Positions 24,816 through 33,564 of a stretch of 64,000 nt of DNA are shown here, piece after piece. This DNA comes from an uncultured Latescibacterota bacterium. GTDB taxonomy: Bacteria > Latescibacterota > UBA2968. Position 1 is the first letter of the stretch. Each line of letters begins with the position of its first letter. The notes beneath the pieces were generated by a model. It ran no database searches. It worked only from the letters and a program-made list of their open reading frames with translations, and was not told where the DNA came from. Made by a program: the position numbers and the translations under genes. The stretch spans positions 4,218,896-4,282,895 of the forward strand of contig OY282377.1 of NCBI GenBank assembly GCA_958295785.1. The letters run 5' to 3'.

Positions 24816-25298
24816 ATGGTGCGATTCATGTCGCTGTTCTTCGCGTCGCTGTTGTTGGCCTGTAGCGGGCAGAATAAGATGGCGGATGCCCTGTTTGAGG
24901 AGGGTGAAAATGCCACGCATGACGTGGCGACGCATCCGGTTGCCGAGGCCAAGTTGGCGGAATTTTTGGCGCAATTTCCCGACGACCCGCGCGCCGAGGT
25001 GGCCCTCCAAGCCCTGGCGCGGGTGTTGATAAATTTGCAAAAATACAAAGAAGCCATTGCGCGATACGAAACCCTGATCGAGCGGTTTCCGCAGAGCCGA
25101 TATTGCGTGCAAGCGCGGTTTATGATCGGGTACATCCACGATCAACTGGGCGATTACGAAAAGGCGCGGTCAGCCTATCAACAGGTCGTGGATGCGTATC
25201 CGACCTCCGAGTTGGCAGACGATGCCAAAATTTCGATTCAGAACTTGGGCAAGGTGCCCGAGCAGTGGTTGCGTTCCAAACCCATCAGCGAAGAGTAA
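24816..25298 (+). CDS. TPR-type outer-membrane lipoprotein (BamD/YbgF-like)
   Basis: 160 residues with a lipobox (LLLACSGQ, Cys 16) after a short hydrophobic leader. Two to three TPR-like repeats follow (FLAQFPDDPRAEVALQALARVLINLQKYKEAIARYETLIERFPQ type), including the typical AYQQVVDAYPTSELADDA. The family binds other envelope proteins. It has a good ribosome-binding site (aaaaggagaaat) and precedes the moxR gene by 4 nt, so it is its operon partner. Confidence 0.82.
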   Translation: MVRFMSLFFASLLLACSGQNKMADALFEEGENATHDVATHPVAEAKLAEFLAQFPDDPRAEVALQALARVLINLQKYKEAIARYETLIERFPQSRYCVQARFMIGYIHDQLGDYEKARSAYQQVVDAYPTSELADDAKISIQNLGKVPEQWLRSKPISEE

Positions 25299-25302
25299 TG
25301 CA

Positions 25303-26298
25303 ATGTCAGTCGGACGAGATATTCAGGTTATCAATGAGCGGGTGGCACGCGAAAGCGCGTTTGTCGATAGGCTCATGGCCGAAGTGGGCAAGGTCATCGT
25401 CGGGCAGCAGGACATGATCGAACGCTTGTTGATCGGCCTGTTGTGCAACGGCCACGTCTTGCTCGAAGGCGTTCCCGGCCTGGCCAAGACCCTGGCCGTC
25501 AATTCATTGGCGCAGGCGATTCGGGCGTCTTTTAAGCGCGTTCAGTTCACCCCCGATCTGTTGCCCGCCGACTTGATCGGCACGATGGTCTATCACCGGG
25601 AGACGGGGCAATTTGTCGCGCAAAAAGGGCCTATTTTTGCCCAACTCGTACTCGCGGATGAAGTCAATCGCGCGCCGTCAAAAGTGCAAAGCGCGATGCT
25701 GGAAGCCATGCAGGAACGGCAAGTCACCATTGGGAACGAAACATTTGCCATGCCCGATCCTTTTTTGGTGCTGGCAACGCAAAATCCCATCGAACAAGAA
25801 GGCACGTATCCACTGCCCGAAGCGCAGGTGGACCGGTTTATGCTCAAAGTGCGGGTGACGTATCCCAACAAGCAGGAAGAACGCACCATTGTGGATCGCA
25901 TGAGTCGAGACGACACGCCGCACATTGATGCGATCATCACGACCGATGATCTCATTCGCGCGCGCAAAGTGGCCGATGAGATTTACATAGACGCCAAGAT
26001 CAAAGACTACATCGTCGATCTGGTGCTGGCAACGCGAGATCCGGGCACTTATGGCTTGGGCGATTTGCACGCGCTGATCGAATTTGGCGGGTCGCCGCGC
26101 GCGTCCATTGCCTTGGCGCGGGCCTCCAAAGCGCATGCGTTTTTGCGCCACCGCGGCTATGTCACCCCCGAAGACGTGAAGGCCATTGGCATGGATGTGT
26201 TGCGCCACCGCGTGCTGGTCACTTATGAGGCCGAAGCCGAAGAAATCGACTCGGAAGAGATCGTGCGCCAAATATTCGATCACGTTGAAGTGCCCTAA
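25303..26298 (+). CDS. MoxR-family AAA+ ATPase
   Basis: 331 residues from the ATG at 25303. Walker A GVPGLAKTLAVNSLA, Walker B LVLADEVNRAPSKVQSAMLEAMQE, sensor 1 ATQNPIEQEGTYPLPEAQ and the R finger (VDRFMLKV) are all intact. MoxR ATPases act as chaperones for maturation or metal insertion together with DUF58/VWA proteins. The next gene is a DUF58 protein. Confidence 0.92.
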   Translation: MSVGRDIQVINERVARESAFVDRLMAEVGKVIVGQQDMIERLLIGLLCNGHVLLEGVPGLAKTLAVNSLAQAIRASFKRVQFTPDLLPADLIGTMVYHRETGQFVAQKGPIFAQLVLADEVNRAPSKVQSAMLEAMQERQVTIGNETFAMPDPFLVLATQNPIEQEGTYPLPEAQVDRFMLKVRVTYPNKQEERTIVDRMSRDDTPHIDAIITTDDLIRARKVADEIYIDAKIKDYIVDLVLATRDPGTYGLGDLHALIEFGGSPRASIALARASKAHAFLRHRGYVTPEDVKAIGMDVLRHRVLVTYEAEAEEIDSEEIVRQIFDHVEVP

Positions 26299-26460
26299 AG
26301 GTGGAGAGACGACTGAATAGAGCCACTTCAGCACATGCTTTGTTGACTGCCGATCACTTGGTGTGCGGGGTTGGGCGGTCTTTTCCCTTCTTGTATCTTG
26401 CCTTTTCGGGCGGGCACGGAGGCGCCGCCCTACGTTTTTATTCTCGCATCTCACCTTCTC
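26299..26460. repeat. Dispersed repeat between moxR and DUF58 genes
   Basis: 26407-26434 is a minus-oriented member of the GTAGGGGCG family (cgggcgggcacggaggcgcc and on). It separates two genes that are otherwise usually overlapping. Confidence 0.7.
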
Positions 26461-27342
26461 ATGATTCCAACCGAAATCCTAAAAAAAGTGAAGCGCATTG
26501 AGTTGCGGACGCGCAATTTGGTGAACACGGTGTTTGCCGGCGAATACCATTCGGTATTTAAGGGCAGGGGCATGGCGTTTGCCGAAGTGCGGGAATACCA
26601 GCGCGGCGATGATGTGCGCGCCATAGATTGGAACGTGACCGCGCGCATGGGCGATCCCTACGTCAAGGTTTTCGACGAAGAGCGCGAACTCACAGTGATG
26701 TTGATGGTCGATGCGAGTGCATCGGGCGACTTTGGCACAGTCGCGCAAATGAAAGGCGAGATAGGCGCGGAGATTTGCGCGTTGCTCGCCTTTTCCGCGA
26801 TCCAAAATAACGACCGCGTGGGGCTGATCATTTTTACAGACGAGGTCGAGTTGTTCATCCCACCCAAAAAGGGCAAGAAGCATGTGTTGCGCGTGATTCG
26901 AGAGTTGTTGTATTTTCAGCCTTCGGGCCGCGGCACGAATATCGACGCTGCGTTGGCGTATTTGAACCGCGTGACCTATCGGCGCAGCGTGGTGTTTTTG
27001 GTGTCGGATTTCCTGGCGTCCAATTTTGAGCGCACGCTGCGAGTCGCCAATCGGCGTCACGATTTGGTGGCGATAGTACTGGAGGACCCGCGCGAGTTTG
27101 ACCTGCCCGCCATTGGCATTGTGGAGTTGGAAGACGCCGAGACCGGCGAGGGCATCCTGGTCGATTTTGGCAATGCGGGGGTGCGCTACGATTTTCAACA
27201 ATTGGCGCGAAAAGAACGCGATGACCGCGAAGCCTTGTTTCGGCGCGTGGGGTTAGACGCCGTGAATATCTCGACCGAGGGCGCGTATCACGAGCCGCTG
27301 ATGCGATTTTTTAAGATGCGGGCGCGAAAGATCAGGGTATGA
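26461..27342 (+). CDS. DUF58 domain protein (VWA-like)
   Basis: 293 residues from the ATG at 26461; the longer frame begins inside the repeat. The DUF58 signature GRGMAFAEVREYQRGDDVRAIDWNVTARM is followed by a VWA-type fold with the metal-site motif MVDASASGDFG. No TM helix is present, unlike many DUF58 proteins. It works with the MoxR ATPase. It lies 3 nt before the ABC ATPase gene. Confidence 0.92.
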   Translation: MIPTEILKKVKRIELRTRNLVNTVFAGEYHSVFKGRGMAFAEVREYQRGDDVRAIDWNVTARMGDPYVKVFDEERELTVMLMVDASASGDFGTVAQMKGEIGAEICALLAFSAIQNNDRVGLIIFTDEVELFIPPKKGKKHVLRVIRELLYFQPSGRGTNIDAALAYLNRVTYRRSVVFLVSDFLASNFERTLRVANRRHDLVAIVLEDPREFDLPAIGIVELEDAETGEGILVDFGNAGVRYDFQQLARKERDDREALFRRVGLDAVNISTEGAYHEPLMRFFKMRARKIRV

Positions 27343-27345
27343 GTT

Positions 27346-28269
27346 ATGATAGAAGTCGATCATTTGACCAAGCGATACGGCGCGATTACGGCTGTTGACG
27401 ACATTTCGTTTGAGGTGGGCAAGGGCGAAATTGTCGGTTTTTTGGGGCCAAATGGCGCGGGCAAAACCACGACCATGCGCGTGCTCACCTGTTTTTTGCC
27501 CGCAACAGAGGGCACGGCCCGCATCGGCGGGTACGATATTTTTGAAAGTCCACTCGAGGTCAAACGGCGCATTGGCTATTTGCCCGAGTTGCCGCCCCTA
27601 TATCGGGATATGCGCGTGCATACCTATCTCAAATTCATCGCCAAGATCAAGGGGGTTGCGCCGAGCGAAGCCGAACAGCGGATCGATGCGGTGATCGCGC
27701 AGTGCGGTCTCGTGGATCGCGTGCATCAACTCATCGGCCAGTTGTCCAAAGGCTACCGGCAGCGCGTGGGGCTTGCACAGGCGATTTTGCACGACCCCGA
27801 GGTGATTATTATGGACGAGCCGACCTCGGGCCTCGATCCCAATCAGATTATCGAGGTGCGGCAATTGATCCGCGAATTGGCCCATGAGCGCACGGTGATT
27901 TTGAGCACGCATATCTTGCCCGAAGTTGAAATGACCTGCAATCGCGTGATCATTATTCACGAGGGCAAAATTGTCGCGGTGGATACCCCGGAAAATCTCA
28001 CCGCAGATATGCGCGGCACAGCGCGGTTTTTCGTTCGCGTATCGGGCGATGTGGATGTCGCGGCCGAGGCGATAGCCAGGATTGAGGGAGTGGGATCGGT
28101 TGTGCGATCCGGCCATGGCTTGCGCGTGCATTGGCCCGCGGATGCGAATTTGAGCACCGAGGTTTCGGCGCGCGTTGTCGCATTGGGCATGGGGCTGGTG
28201 GAAATGCGGGAAGAAGCCATGTCTTTGGAAGAAACTTTTCACGCGCTGACCACGCAGGAGGAGAGCTGA
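27346..28269 (+). CDS. ABC transporter ATP-binding protein (GldA/NatA type)
   Basis: 307 residues. Walker A GPNGAGKTTTMR, signature LSKGYRQRVGLAQA, Walker B VIIMDEPTSGLDP and the switch His (LSTHIL) are intact. The C-terminal domain of about 85 residues resembles the GldA subfamily. It couples with the permease encoded by the overlapping downstream gene. Function in surface or export processes is inferred. Confidence 0.92.
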   Translation: MIEVDHLTKRYGAITAVDDISFEVGKGEIVGFLGPNGAGKTTTMRVLTCFLPATEGTARIGGYDIFESPLEVKRRIGYLPELPPLYRDMRVHTYLKFIAKIKGVAPSEAEQRIDAVIAQCGLVDRVHQLIGQLSKGYRQRVGLAQAILHDPEVIIMDEPTSGLDPNQIIEVRQLIRELAHERTVILSTHILPEVEMTCNRVIIIHEGKIVAVDTPENLTADMRGTARFFVRVSGDVDVAAEAIARIEGVGSVVRSGHGLRVHWPADANLSTEVSARVVALGMGLVEMREEAMSLEETFHALTTQEES

Positions 28270-29042
28270 TGGGCCATGTGATGGCGATTTTTGGCAAAGA
28301 GATGCGGTCGTATTTTGGCTCGCCCATCGCTTATGTGATGGCCGGCGTGTTCTTGCTGTTCAGCGGGTTTGTGTTCCGCAATCAAGTGCTCGAATTTCGC
28401 GATATGAGCGTTTATTTGCAACTGGCAGAACGCGCGGAAAAAATTCAACTGAATGTCAATACCGATGTCGTAGAGCCATTTTTTGAATTTCAGACCTTTA
28501 TTTGGATGATCGTTATTCCCATGCTGACGATGCGTCTCTACGCCGAGGAAAAACGCGGGGGCACCTACGAGTTGCTGATGACCTCGCCGATTACGTCCGG
28601 GCAAATTCTCATGGGCAAGTTCCTCGCGTGCTATGCGTTGTACTTGCTGATAGAGGGGATGGCATTCGGCTATATCGGCGTGTTGGCCGCACACGCGCAA
28701 TTGGACTGGGGGCCTGTTTTTTCCGGCGCGCTGGGCGTGGTGCTGATCGGCGCAACCTTTATCAGCGTGGGCATTTTGGCGTCGTCTTTGACCGAGAACC
28801 AGATCATCGCGGCTGTGTTGTCGTTTTTTCTGCTGATTTTGTTGTGGATTATCGACTGGGCCGCGCGCTTTGCCGGCGACCTGTTTTTTGTCATTTTGAA
28901 ATTTCTTTCCCTGCTGGAACACACCCGCGACATGATCCGCGGCGTTGTGGATACGCACGACGTGGTGTTTTTTGTCAGTGCCGCGGCGTTTTTTCTTTTT
29001 TTGACCCACACCGTGCTCGAATCGCGCAGGTGGCGGACGTAG
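28269..29042 (+). CDS. ABC-2 type permease (GldF-like)
   Basis: 257 residues from the ATG at 28269, overlapping the ATPase stop by 1 nt. It starts with MAIFGKEMRSYFGSPIAYV and has six hydrophobic segments, with MRLYAEEKRGGTYELLMTSPIT, a conserved ABC-2 motif, between the second and third. It forms the membrane part of the exporter. The GldG-like third component often found next is missing here. Confidence 0.9.
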   Translation: MGHVMAIFGKEMRSYFGSPIAYVMAGVFLLFSGFVFRNQVLEFRDMSVYLQLAERAEKIQLNVNTDVVEPFFEFQTFIWMIVIPMLTMRLYAEEKRGGTYELLMTSPITSGQILMGKFLACYALYLLIEGMAFGYIGVLAAHAQLDWGPVFSGALGVVLIGATFISVGILASSLTENQIIAAVLSFFLLILLWIIDWAARFAGDLFFVILKFLSLLEHTRDMIRGVVDTHDVVFFVSAAAFFLFLTHTVLESRRWRT

Positions 29043-29186
29043 AAGAAAAGTGGTCAGTCCACCCAACTACCCCCGCCGGAAAGGCGCGAGACGCAAGATG
29101 GAAATTTAGCCAATTCAAAGGCACAAAAGGCGATCCGGACGTGTAGTGTTCGCCTCAACACGAAAGCAATTACAGGAGATTTCATC

Positions 29187-30188
29187 GTGAAAATCGGCAT
29201 TATGGGCATGCACTACGGGCATATCGGGGGGATGTTTCACTCGGCCATCAACGCGCCAAATGGCGAGGTGGTCGGGATTGTGGAGGCAGATGACGCGCTG
29301 TATCAGCAATACACCGAGACGCAGGCTATCCCGCGCTTTGCCAGCCTTGAAGATATGCTCGAACAGGCAAAACCCGACTTGGTGATCGAGGGCTTGGCGC
29401 ATCACGAAAAAACGCCCGTCATCGAAACGTGCGCCGCAGCCGGCGTCCACATGTTGCTCGACAAACCGCTTTGCCGCACGCGAGACGAATGGCAGCGGAT
29501 CAAAACCGCCATCACAAAGCACAACACCAAGCTCTCCACTTTTTTCACCTCGCGCAACCACACCGCTTTTATCGCCCTGCGGCAGGCCATTCAAAATGGC
29601 GATTTGGGCGATCTGGTCAGCCTGATCACCACGCACCCGCACAAACTCGGCGCGAATCCCCCATCGCTCTACTTCGATGCCGACAAATACGTGGGTACCT
29701 TCCACGACTTGGCCGGTCACGGCGTGGATCAAGTGCGCTGGCTCACCGGGGCAGAATACACGGGCGTTCACGCGCTCGGCACGCTCAAAAAACACATCGG
29801 AACGGGCCTCGCGTTCGACCACGTCCAAGCGTCGTTCCAACTCGACAACGGCGCGCTCGCCACCGCCACGGCCGATTGGCTCACCCCAAGAGATGCGCGG
29901 TCTTTTGGCGATACGCGCTTTATCATCATGGGCACGGAAGGCTCGGCACACTTGCGGGCGTATGCCGACGACCATGTGCTCGTTGTGTCCAACAAATCGG
30001 GCAGGTACGAACCCGAATTGCCCCCGTCAATGCAGCACGTTTTTGTCGAGAACATGATCGACGCCCTATCGCGCGGCGAAGAAAACGCCATCTCGACAAA
30101 CGACACCCTCGCGGTTGCCAATGCCTGCATCACAGCCGAAGAATCCGCGCGGCAAGGGGGGAGGTTTTTGAAAATTAGGGGGGAGTAG
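29187..30188 (+). CDS. Gfo/Idh/MocA family oxidoreductase
   Basis: 333 residues. The Rossmann N-terminus MKIGIMGMHYGHIGG binds NAD(P). The EKP-type motif reads LLDKPLCRT with the catalytic Lys. A DLAGHGVDQVRWLTG segment corresponds to the active-site H/D region of the family. It probably oxidises or reduces a sugar or inositol. It stands alone, with acaggag as ribosome-binding site and a terminator after it. Confidence 0.9.
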   Translation: MKIGIMGMHYGHIGGMFHSAINAPNGEVVGIVEADDALYQQYTETQAIPRFASLEDMLEQAKPDLVIEGLAHHEKTPVIETCAAAGVHMLLDKPLCRTRDEWQRIKTAITKHNTKLSTFFTSRNHTAFIALRQAIQNGDLGDLVSLITTHPHKLGANPPSLYFDADKYVGTFHDLAGHGVDQVRWLTGAEYTGVHALGTLKKHIGTGLAFDHVQASFQLDNGALATATADWLTPRDARSFGDTRFIIMGTEGSAHLRAYADDHVLVVSNKSGRYEPELPPSMQHVFVENMIDALSRGEENAISTNDTLAVANACITAEESARQGGRFLKIRGE

Positions 30189-30229
30189 GTAGCCCCACCC
30201 ATCCATCTCCAAAATCGAGATGTGGAAAT

Positions 30230-30259
30230 GTAGGGGCGCGGCCCCCGTGCCCGCCCGAA
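30230..30259 (+). repeat. GTAGGGGCG-family palindromic repeat
   Basis: gtaggggcgcggcccccgtg and on, preceded by the aaaatcgagatgtgg leader that also precedes the copy at 50440. The core GGGGCGCGGCCCC can fold on itself. Confidence 0.85.
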
Positions 30260-30294
30260 TAGTTGTCGGTTGTCCGTCCGATCACAATAAACAA

Positions 30295-30333
30295 TAAGCC
30301 CGGGTTCGCAATGAACTCGGGCTTAGTTTTTTT
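30295..30333 (+). terminator. Rho-independent terminator after the oxidoreductase gene
   Basis: TAAGCCCGGGTTC (30295-30307) pairs with GAACTCGGGCTTA (30313-30325) with one G-U pair and a 5-nt loop, followed by gttttttt. Confidence 0.85.
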
Positions 30334-30463
30334 ATTGTGCGTAATGATACCGACGGGCAATAATGGTCAAAGCGTCTCGTGATACAGCATAAACCAAGCG
30401 GTGTTCTGCGTCAATACGCCTTGACCAATATCCCGACAATGCAAAATTTTGGACTTGGGACAG
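30332..30463 (-). pseudogene. C-terminal remnant of a YoeB/Txe-type toxin
   Basis: The minus frame reads [22 protein letters not shown] followed by [12 protein letters not shown] and a stop. This matches the conserved end of YoeB mRNA interferases ([16 protein letters not shown]...RYHY). The first about 45 residues are missing and no YefM antitoxin is seen. The fragment overlaps the terminator arm at its 3' end. Confidence 0.75.
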
Positions 30464-30466
30464 TTC

Positions 30467-30811
30467 TCATTTCGGGATAACAGCATCCAAGTATTTTGAA
30501 TACCATGAAAGTATAGCCACTAAAACGCTGATAATCGTCGTCACAATCAACCCGTAAAACCATCGCCTATCGGTTTTGAGTTCCGCCTCCACGCGGTTGA
30601 TATTATTTTCCACACGGTCAAAGCCCGCGTCTATGCGGTTTAACAACTGCTCAAAACGGGTGATGGATTGACTTTCCACGCGGTCGATATTCTTCTCATT
30701 CTGTTCGGTCTTGGCTTCAACCGCAACCCCACTTTTTTGCGTGTCATCTAAACGGCGGTCTTGCTCGGATACGTCCTTTTCAAGCCTCGCCACCTTCTCG
30801 GAATCCGTCAT
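30467..30811 (-). CDS. Coiled-coil protein with C-terminal TM helix
   Basis: 114 residues from the minus ATG at 30811, preceded by gaaaggagttgtc. Residues 1-80 form a coiled coil with heptad-like RVE/RFE/RID repeats (NEKNIDRVESQS, RFEQLLNRIDAGFDRVENNINRVEAE). One TM helix follows (WFYGLIVTTIISVLVAILSW). It resembles small DUF1640-like or phage-type coiled-coil membrane proteins. Function unknown. Confidence 0.75.
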   Translation of the reverse strand: MTDSEKVARLEKDVSEQDRRLDDTQKSGVAVEAKTEQNEKNIDRVESQSITRFEQLLNRIDAGFDRVENNINRVEAELKTDRRWFYGLIVTTIISVLVAILSWYSKYLDAVIPK

Positions 30812-31007
30812 GACAACTCCTTTCTCATTTCTCATTGTGTTTGAACATGCGTTGCCCGCTTGATGAGCCTTTAAAAAAAGAATACGCAAAACGGGGATGA
30901 GTGACAAGTGGGAATTGCCACTCATTTCGACAAAAAATGATTGACAGGTGTTTCAGGTACTCCTATTATTTTTTTCATAAGCCACCCTTTTTCAGCATGG
31001 TGACCCC
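30812..31007. promoter_or_regulatory. Divergent intergenic region
   Basis: It separates the minus coiled-coil gene from the + ATP-grasp operon. aaaatgattgacaggtgtttcaggtactcctattattttttt contains TTGACA followed after 17 nt by CTATTA, a plausible + promoter for the operon, with the start codon about 40 nt downstream of it. Confidence 0.5.
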
Positions 31008-32492
31008 ATGGATTTTTCGTCTTACGCGCTCGATGGATTTTACGACGAACTCTTCGAAGCACCGGGCATCCCCCACCCCGGCGCGCGGTTGCTCATTGAA
31101 AAGCTCGGATCGCTCTCTGAAAGCGAACTCCAAAAACGGCATCAAGCCGCTGAACTGGCGTTGCTGAACATGGGCATCACCTTCAACGTGTATGGCAGCG
31201 GAGCCGGCGTTGAGAAAATTTTTCCCTTCGACATTATCCCGCGCATCATCTCGCACGCGGATTGGACGTATATCGAAAAGGGCCTCAAACAGCGCATCCA
31301 AGCCCTCAACCTCTTTCTCGCCGACATCTACGCCGATCAAAAAATCCTCAAAGACGGCGTCATTCCCCGTCACGTCATCGACACGGCCAAGGAATTTCTG
31401 CGACCTTGCATCGGCCTTTCGCCCCCCAAAGGCGTGTGGTGCCACATTTTTGGCATCGACCTCGTGCGCGACCAAGACGGTCAGTTTTACATCCTCGAAG
31501 ACAATCTGCGCTGCCCGTCGGGCGTGTCTTATGTGCTGGAAAATCGAGAAGTTCTCAAGCGCGTCTTCCCACAAGTTTTTGCGGCCTCTCATGTGCGGCA
31601 TGTCGATGATTATTCCGCGCATCTGCTCAACACCCTGCGCTCTTTGGCCCCCTCTCATGTTGCTTCGCCAACGGTTGCCGTGCTCACGCCCGGCATCTAC
31701 AACTCGGCCTATTTTGAACACGCTTTTCTCGCGCAACAGATGGGCATAGAATTGGTCGAGGGCCGTGACCTCGCGGTTGCCGATGGCTTTGTGTCGATGC
31801 GGACGACCCGCGGGTTTCAGCGCGTTGACGTGCTGTATCGGCGCGTTGATGCGGACTTTCTCGATCCAACCGTCTTTCGCGCCGATTCCACGTTGGGCGT
31901 GCCCGGGCTGATGGAGGTCTATCAAAACGGCCATGTCGCCATTGCAAACGCGCCCGGCACAGGCGTTGCAGACGACAAGGTCGTGTACGCGTATGTGCCG
32001 CGGATTATCAAATACTATCTCGGCGAAGACATCCTGTTGCCCAATGTGCCGACATACCTTTGTTGGGAAGACACTCAACGCCGGCATGTGCTCGAAAATT
32101 TGGACGCCCTCGTGGTCAAAGCCGCCAACGAGTCCGGGGGATATGGCATGCTCATCGGCACGCACGCCACGCAGACCGAACGCGAAGATTTTGCCAAGCG
32201 CATCGTCCAAAACCCGCGCAATTACATCGCACAGCCCACCATTGCCCTTTCGCGCTCCCCCATTTTGGTGGATGATCACTTTGAAGGCCGGCATGTGGAT
32301 TTGCGGCCTTATGTGCTCTACAACGGCGAAGACATCTACGTGTTGCCCGGCGGCCTGACGCGCGTGGCCCTTAAAAAAGGGTCTTTGGTGGTCAACTCGT
32401 CACAAGGCGGGGGCAGCAAAGACACCTGGGTTTTATACGACGATAGCGATCCGTTTTTCCCGGTTTTGAACCAGTCGCAAATACAACTTTAA
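31008..32492 (+). CDS. Circularly permuted ATP-grasp protein
   Basis: 494 residues with features of the COG2308 family: [18 protein letters not shown] at the start, [37 protein letters not shown] (ATP site), [24 protein letters not shown] (glycine-rich loop) and [16 protein letters not shown] near the end. The family is predicted to make peptide or amide bonds in a system with alpha-E and transglutaminase proteins, all encoded downstream. It lacks the alpha-E fusion that its paralogue at 33565 has. Confidence 0.9.
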   Translation: MDFSSYALDGFYDELFEAPGIPHPGARLLIEKLGSLSESELQKRHQAAELALLNMGITFNVYGSGAGVEKIFPFDIIPRIISHADWTYIEKGLKQRIQALNLFLADIYADQKILKDGVIPRHVIDTAKEFLRPCIGLSPPKGVWCHIFGIDLVRDQDGQFYILEDNLRCPSGVSYVLENREVLKRVFPQVFAASHVRHVDDYSAHLLNTLRSLAPSHVASPTVAVLTPGIYNSAYFEHAFLAQQMGIELVEGRDLAVADGFVSMRTTRGFQRVDVLYRRVDADFLDPTVFRADSTLGVPGLMEVYQNGHVAIANAPGTGVADDKVVYAYVPRIIKYYLGEDILLPNVPTYLCWEDTQRRHVLENLDALVVKAANESGGYGMLIGTHATQTEREDFAKRIVQNPRNYIAQPTIALSRSPILVDDHFEGRHVDLRPYVLYNGEDIYVLPGGLTRVALKKGSLVVNSSQGGGSKDTWVLYDDSDPFFPVLNQSQIQL

Positions 32493-32507
32493 TCGCGAGT
32501 CCATCCC

Positions 32508-33464
32508 ATGTTGAGTCGCGCTGCGGAATCCATCTACTGGATGAGCCGTTATTTGGAACGGGCTGAAAATGTCGCCCGATTTATTGAGGTCAATTGCCAC
32601 CTCATGCTCGACCTGCCCATTGCGGTCAAAGGGCAATGGGAACCGCTCGTGCTCACCACGGGCGATCAAGACCTGTTCTACGAAAATTACGAAACGGACA
32701 ACCAAGCCAACGTCATCGACTTCCTGACGTTCAACGCCGAAAATCCCAATTCCATTCTCTCCTGCTTGCGAAATGCCAGGGAAAGCGCGCGTTCCATCCG
32801 GGAGATCATTTCAACAGAAATGTGGGAACAGATCAACAAATTCTATCGGACCGTGCAAAACACCGACAAATCCCAAGCGCAGAACGCCCCCCATGCCTAC
32901 TTTACGGATATCATCATGGCGAGTCATTTGTTCACGGGCATTCAGCGCAATACCATGTCTCACAACGAAGCGTGGCAATTTGCCCGCCTCGGCCGGGCCT
33001 TAGAACGTGCGGATAAAACCTCGCGCATCCTCGATGTCAACGATTATTACGTGTTGTGGCCCGAAGTCGAGGACGTGGGAACGCCTTTCAAAAATGTCCA
33101 GTGGTCGGCCCTGCTCAAATCCGTGAGCGCGCTTGAAATGTATCGCAAGCACTTCGGCCCAATTGACCCCCACAATGTGGTCAATTTTTTGATCTTAAAC
33201 CGCGAATTTCCCCGCGCCATTCGCTATTGCCTCTTCGGGGCGAATCAGTCGCTGCACATCATTTCGGGCACGCCCGAAGGCTCTTTCAAAAACACGCCCG
33301 AACAACTTATGGGTCGCCTGCTCGCAGAACTCGATTACGCCAGTATCGACGACATTATCGCAAGCGGGTTGTACGCATACCTCGACGATTTTCAAACGCA
33401 CCTCAATAAAATAGACACGGCCATTTTTGAAACCTTTTTTCAAATTTGCCCTCCGGGCGAATAG
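32508..33464 (+). CDS. Alpha-E domain protein (DUF403)
   Basis: 318 residues, all-helical. It starts MLSRAAESIYWMSRYLERAENVARFI, the family signature, and continues with the E-rich helices typical of COG2307. It is thought to act with the circularly permuted ATP-grasp encoded 15 nt upstream. The fused paralogue is encoded next. Confidence 0.9.
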   Translation: MLSRAAESIYWMSRYLERAENVARFIEVNCHLMLDLPIAVKGQWEPLVLTTGDQDLFYENYETDNQANVIDFLTFNAENPNSILSCLRNARESARSIREIISTEMWEQINKFYRTVQNTDKSQAQNAPHAYFTDIIMASHLFTGIQRNTMSHNEAWQFARLGRALERADKTSRILDVNDYYVLWPEVEDVGTPFKNVQWSALLKSVSALEMYRKHFGPIDPHNVVNFLILNREFPRAIRYCLFGANQSLHIISGTPEGSFKNTPEQLMGRLLAELDYASIDDIIASGLYAYLDDFQTHLNKIDTAIFETFFQICPPGE

Positions 33465-33564
33465 ACGACTCTCACCCGCCCTGAAATCGAGACACCCAGC
33501 CGTAGGGGCGGTGCCCCGTGCCCGCCCTATCTGCCCCAAGCCCCATTCCACATAGGTCAGTCCC
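33465..33564. repeat. GTAGGGGCG-family repeat inside the ATP-grasp operon
   Basis: 33502-33528 is gtaggggcggtgccccgtgc and on, with a gaaatcgagacac leader. It sits between the separate and the fused alpha-E/ATP-grasp genes. Confidence 0.75.

Noticed and set aside
30975-32294. 439-residue minus-strand frame
   Set aside because: Antisense shadow of the ATP-grasp gene, no family motif.
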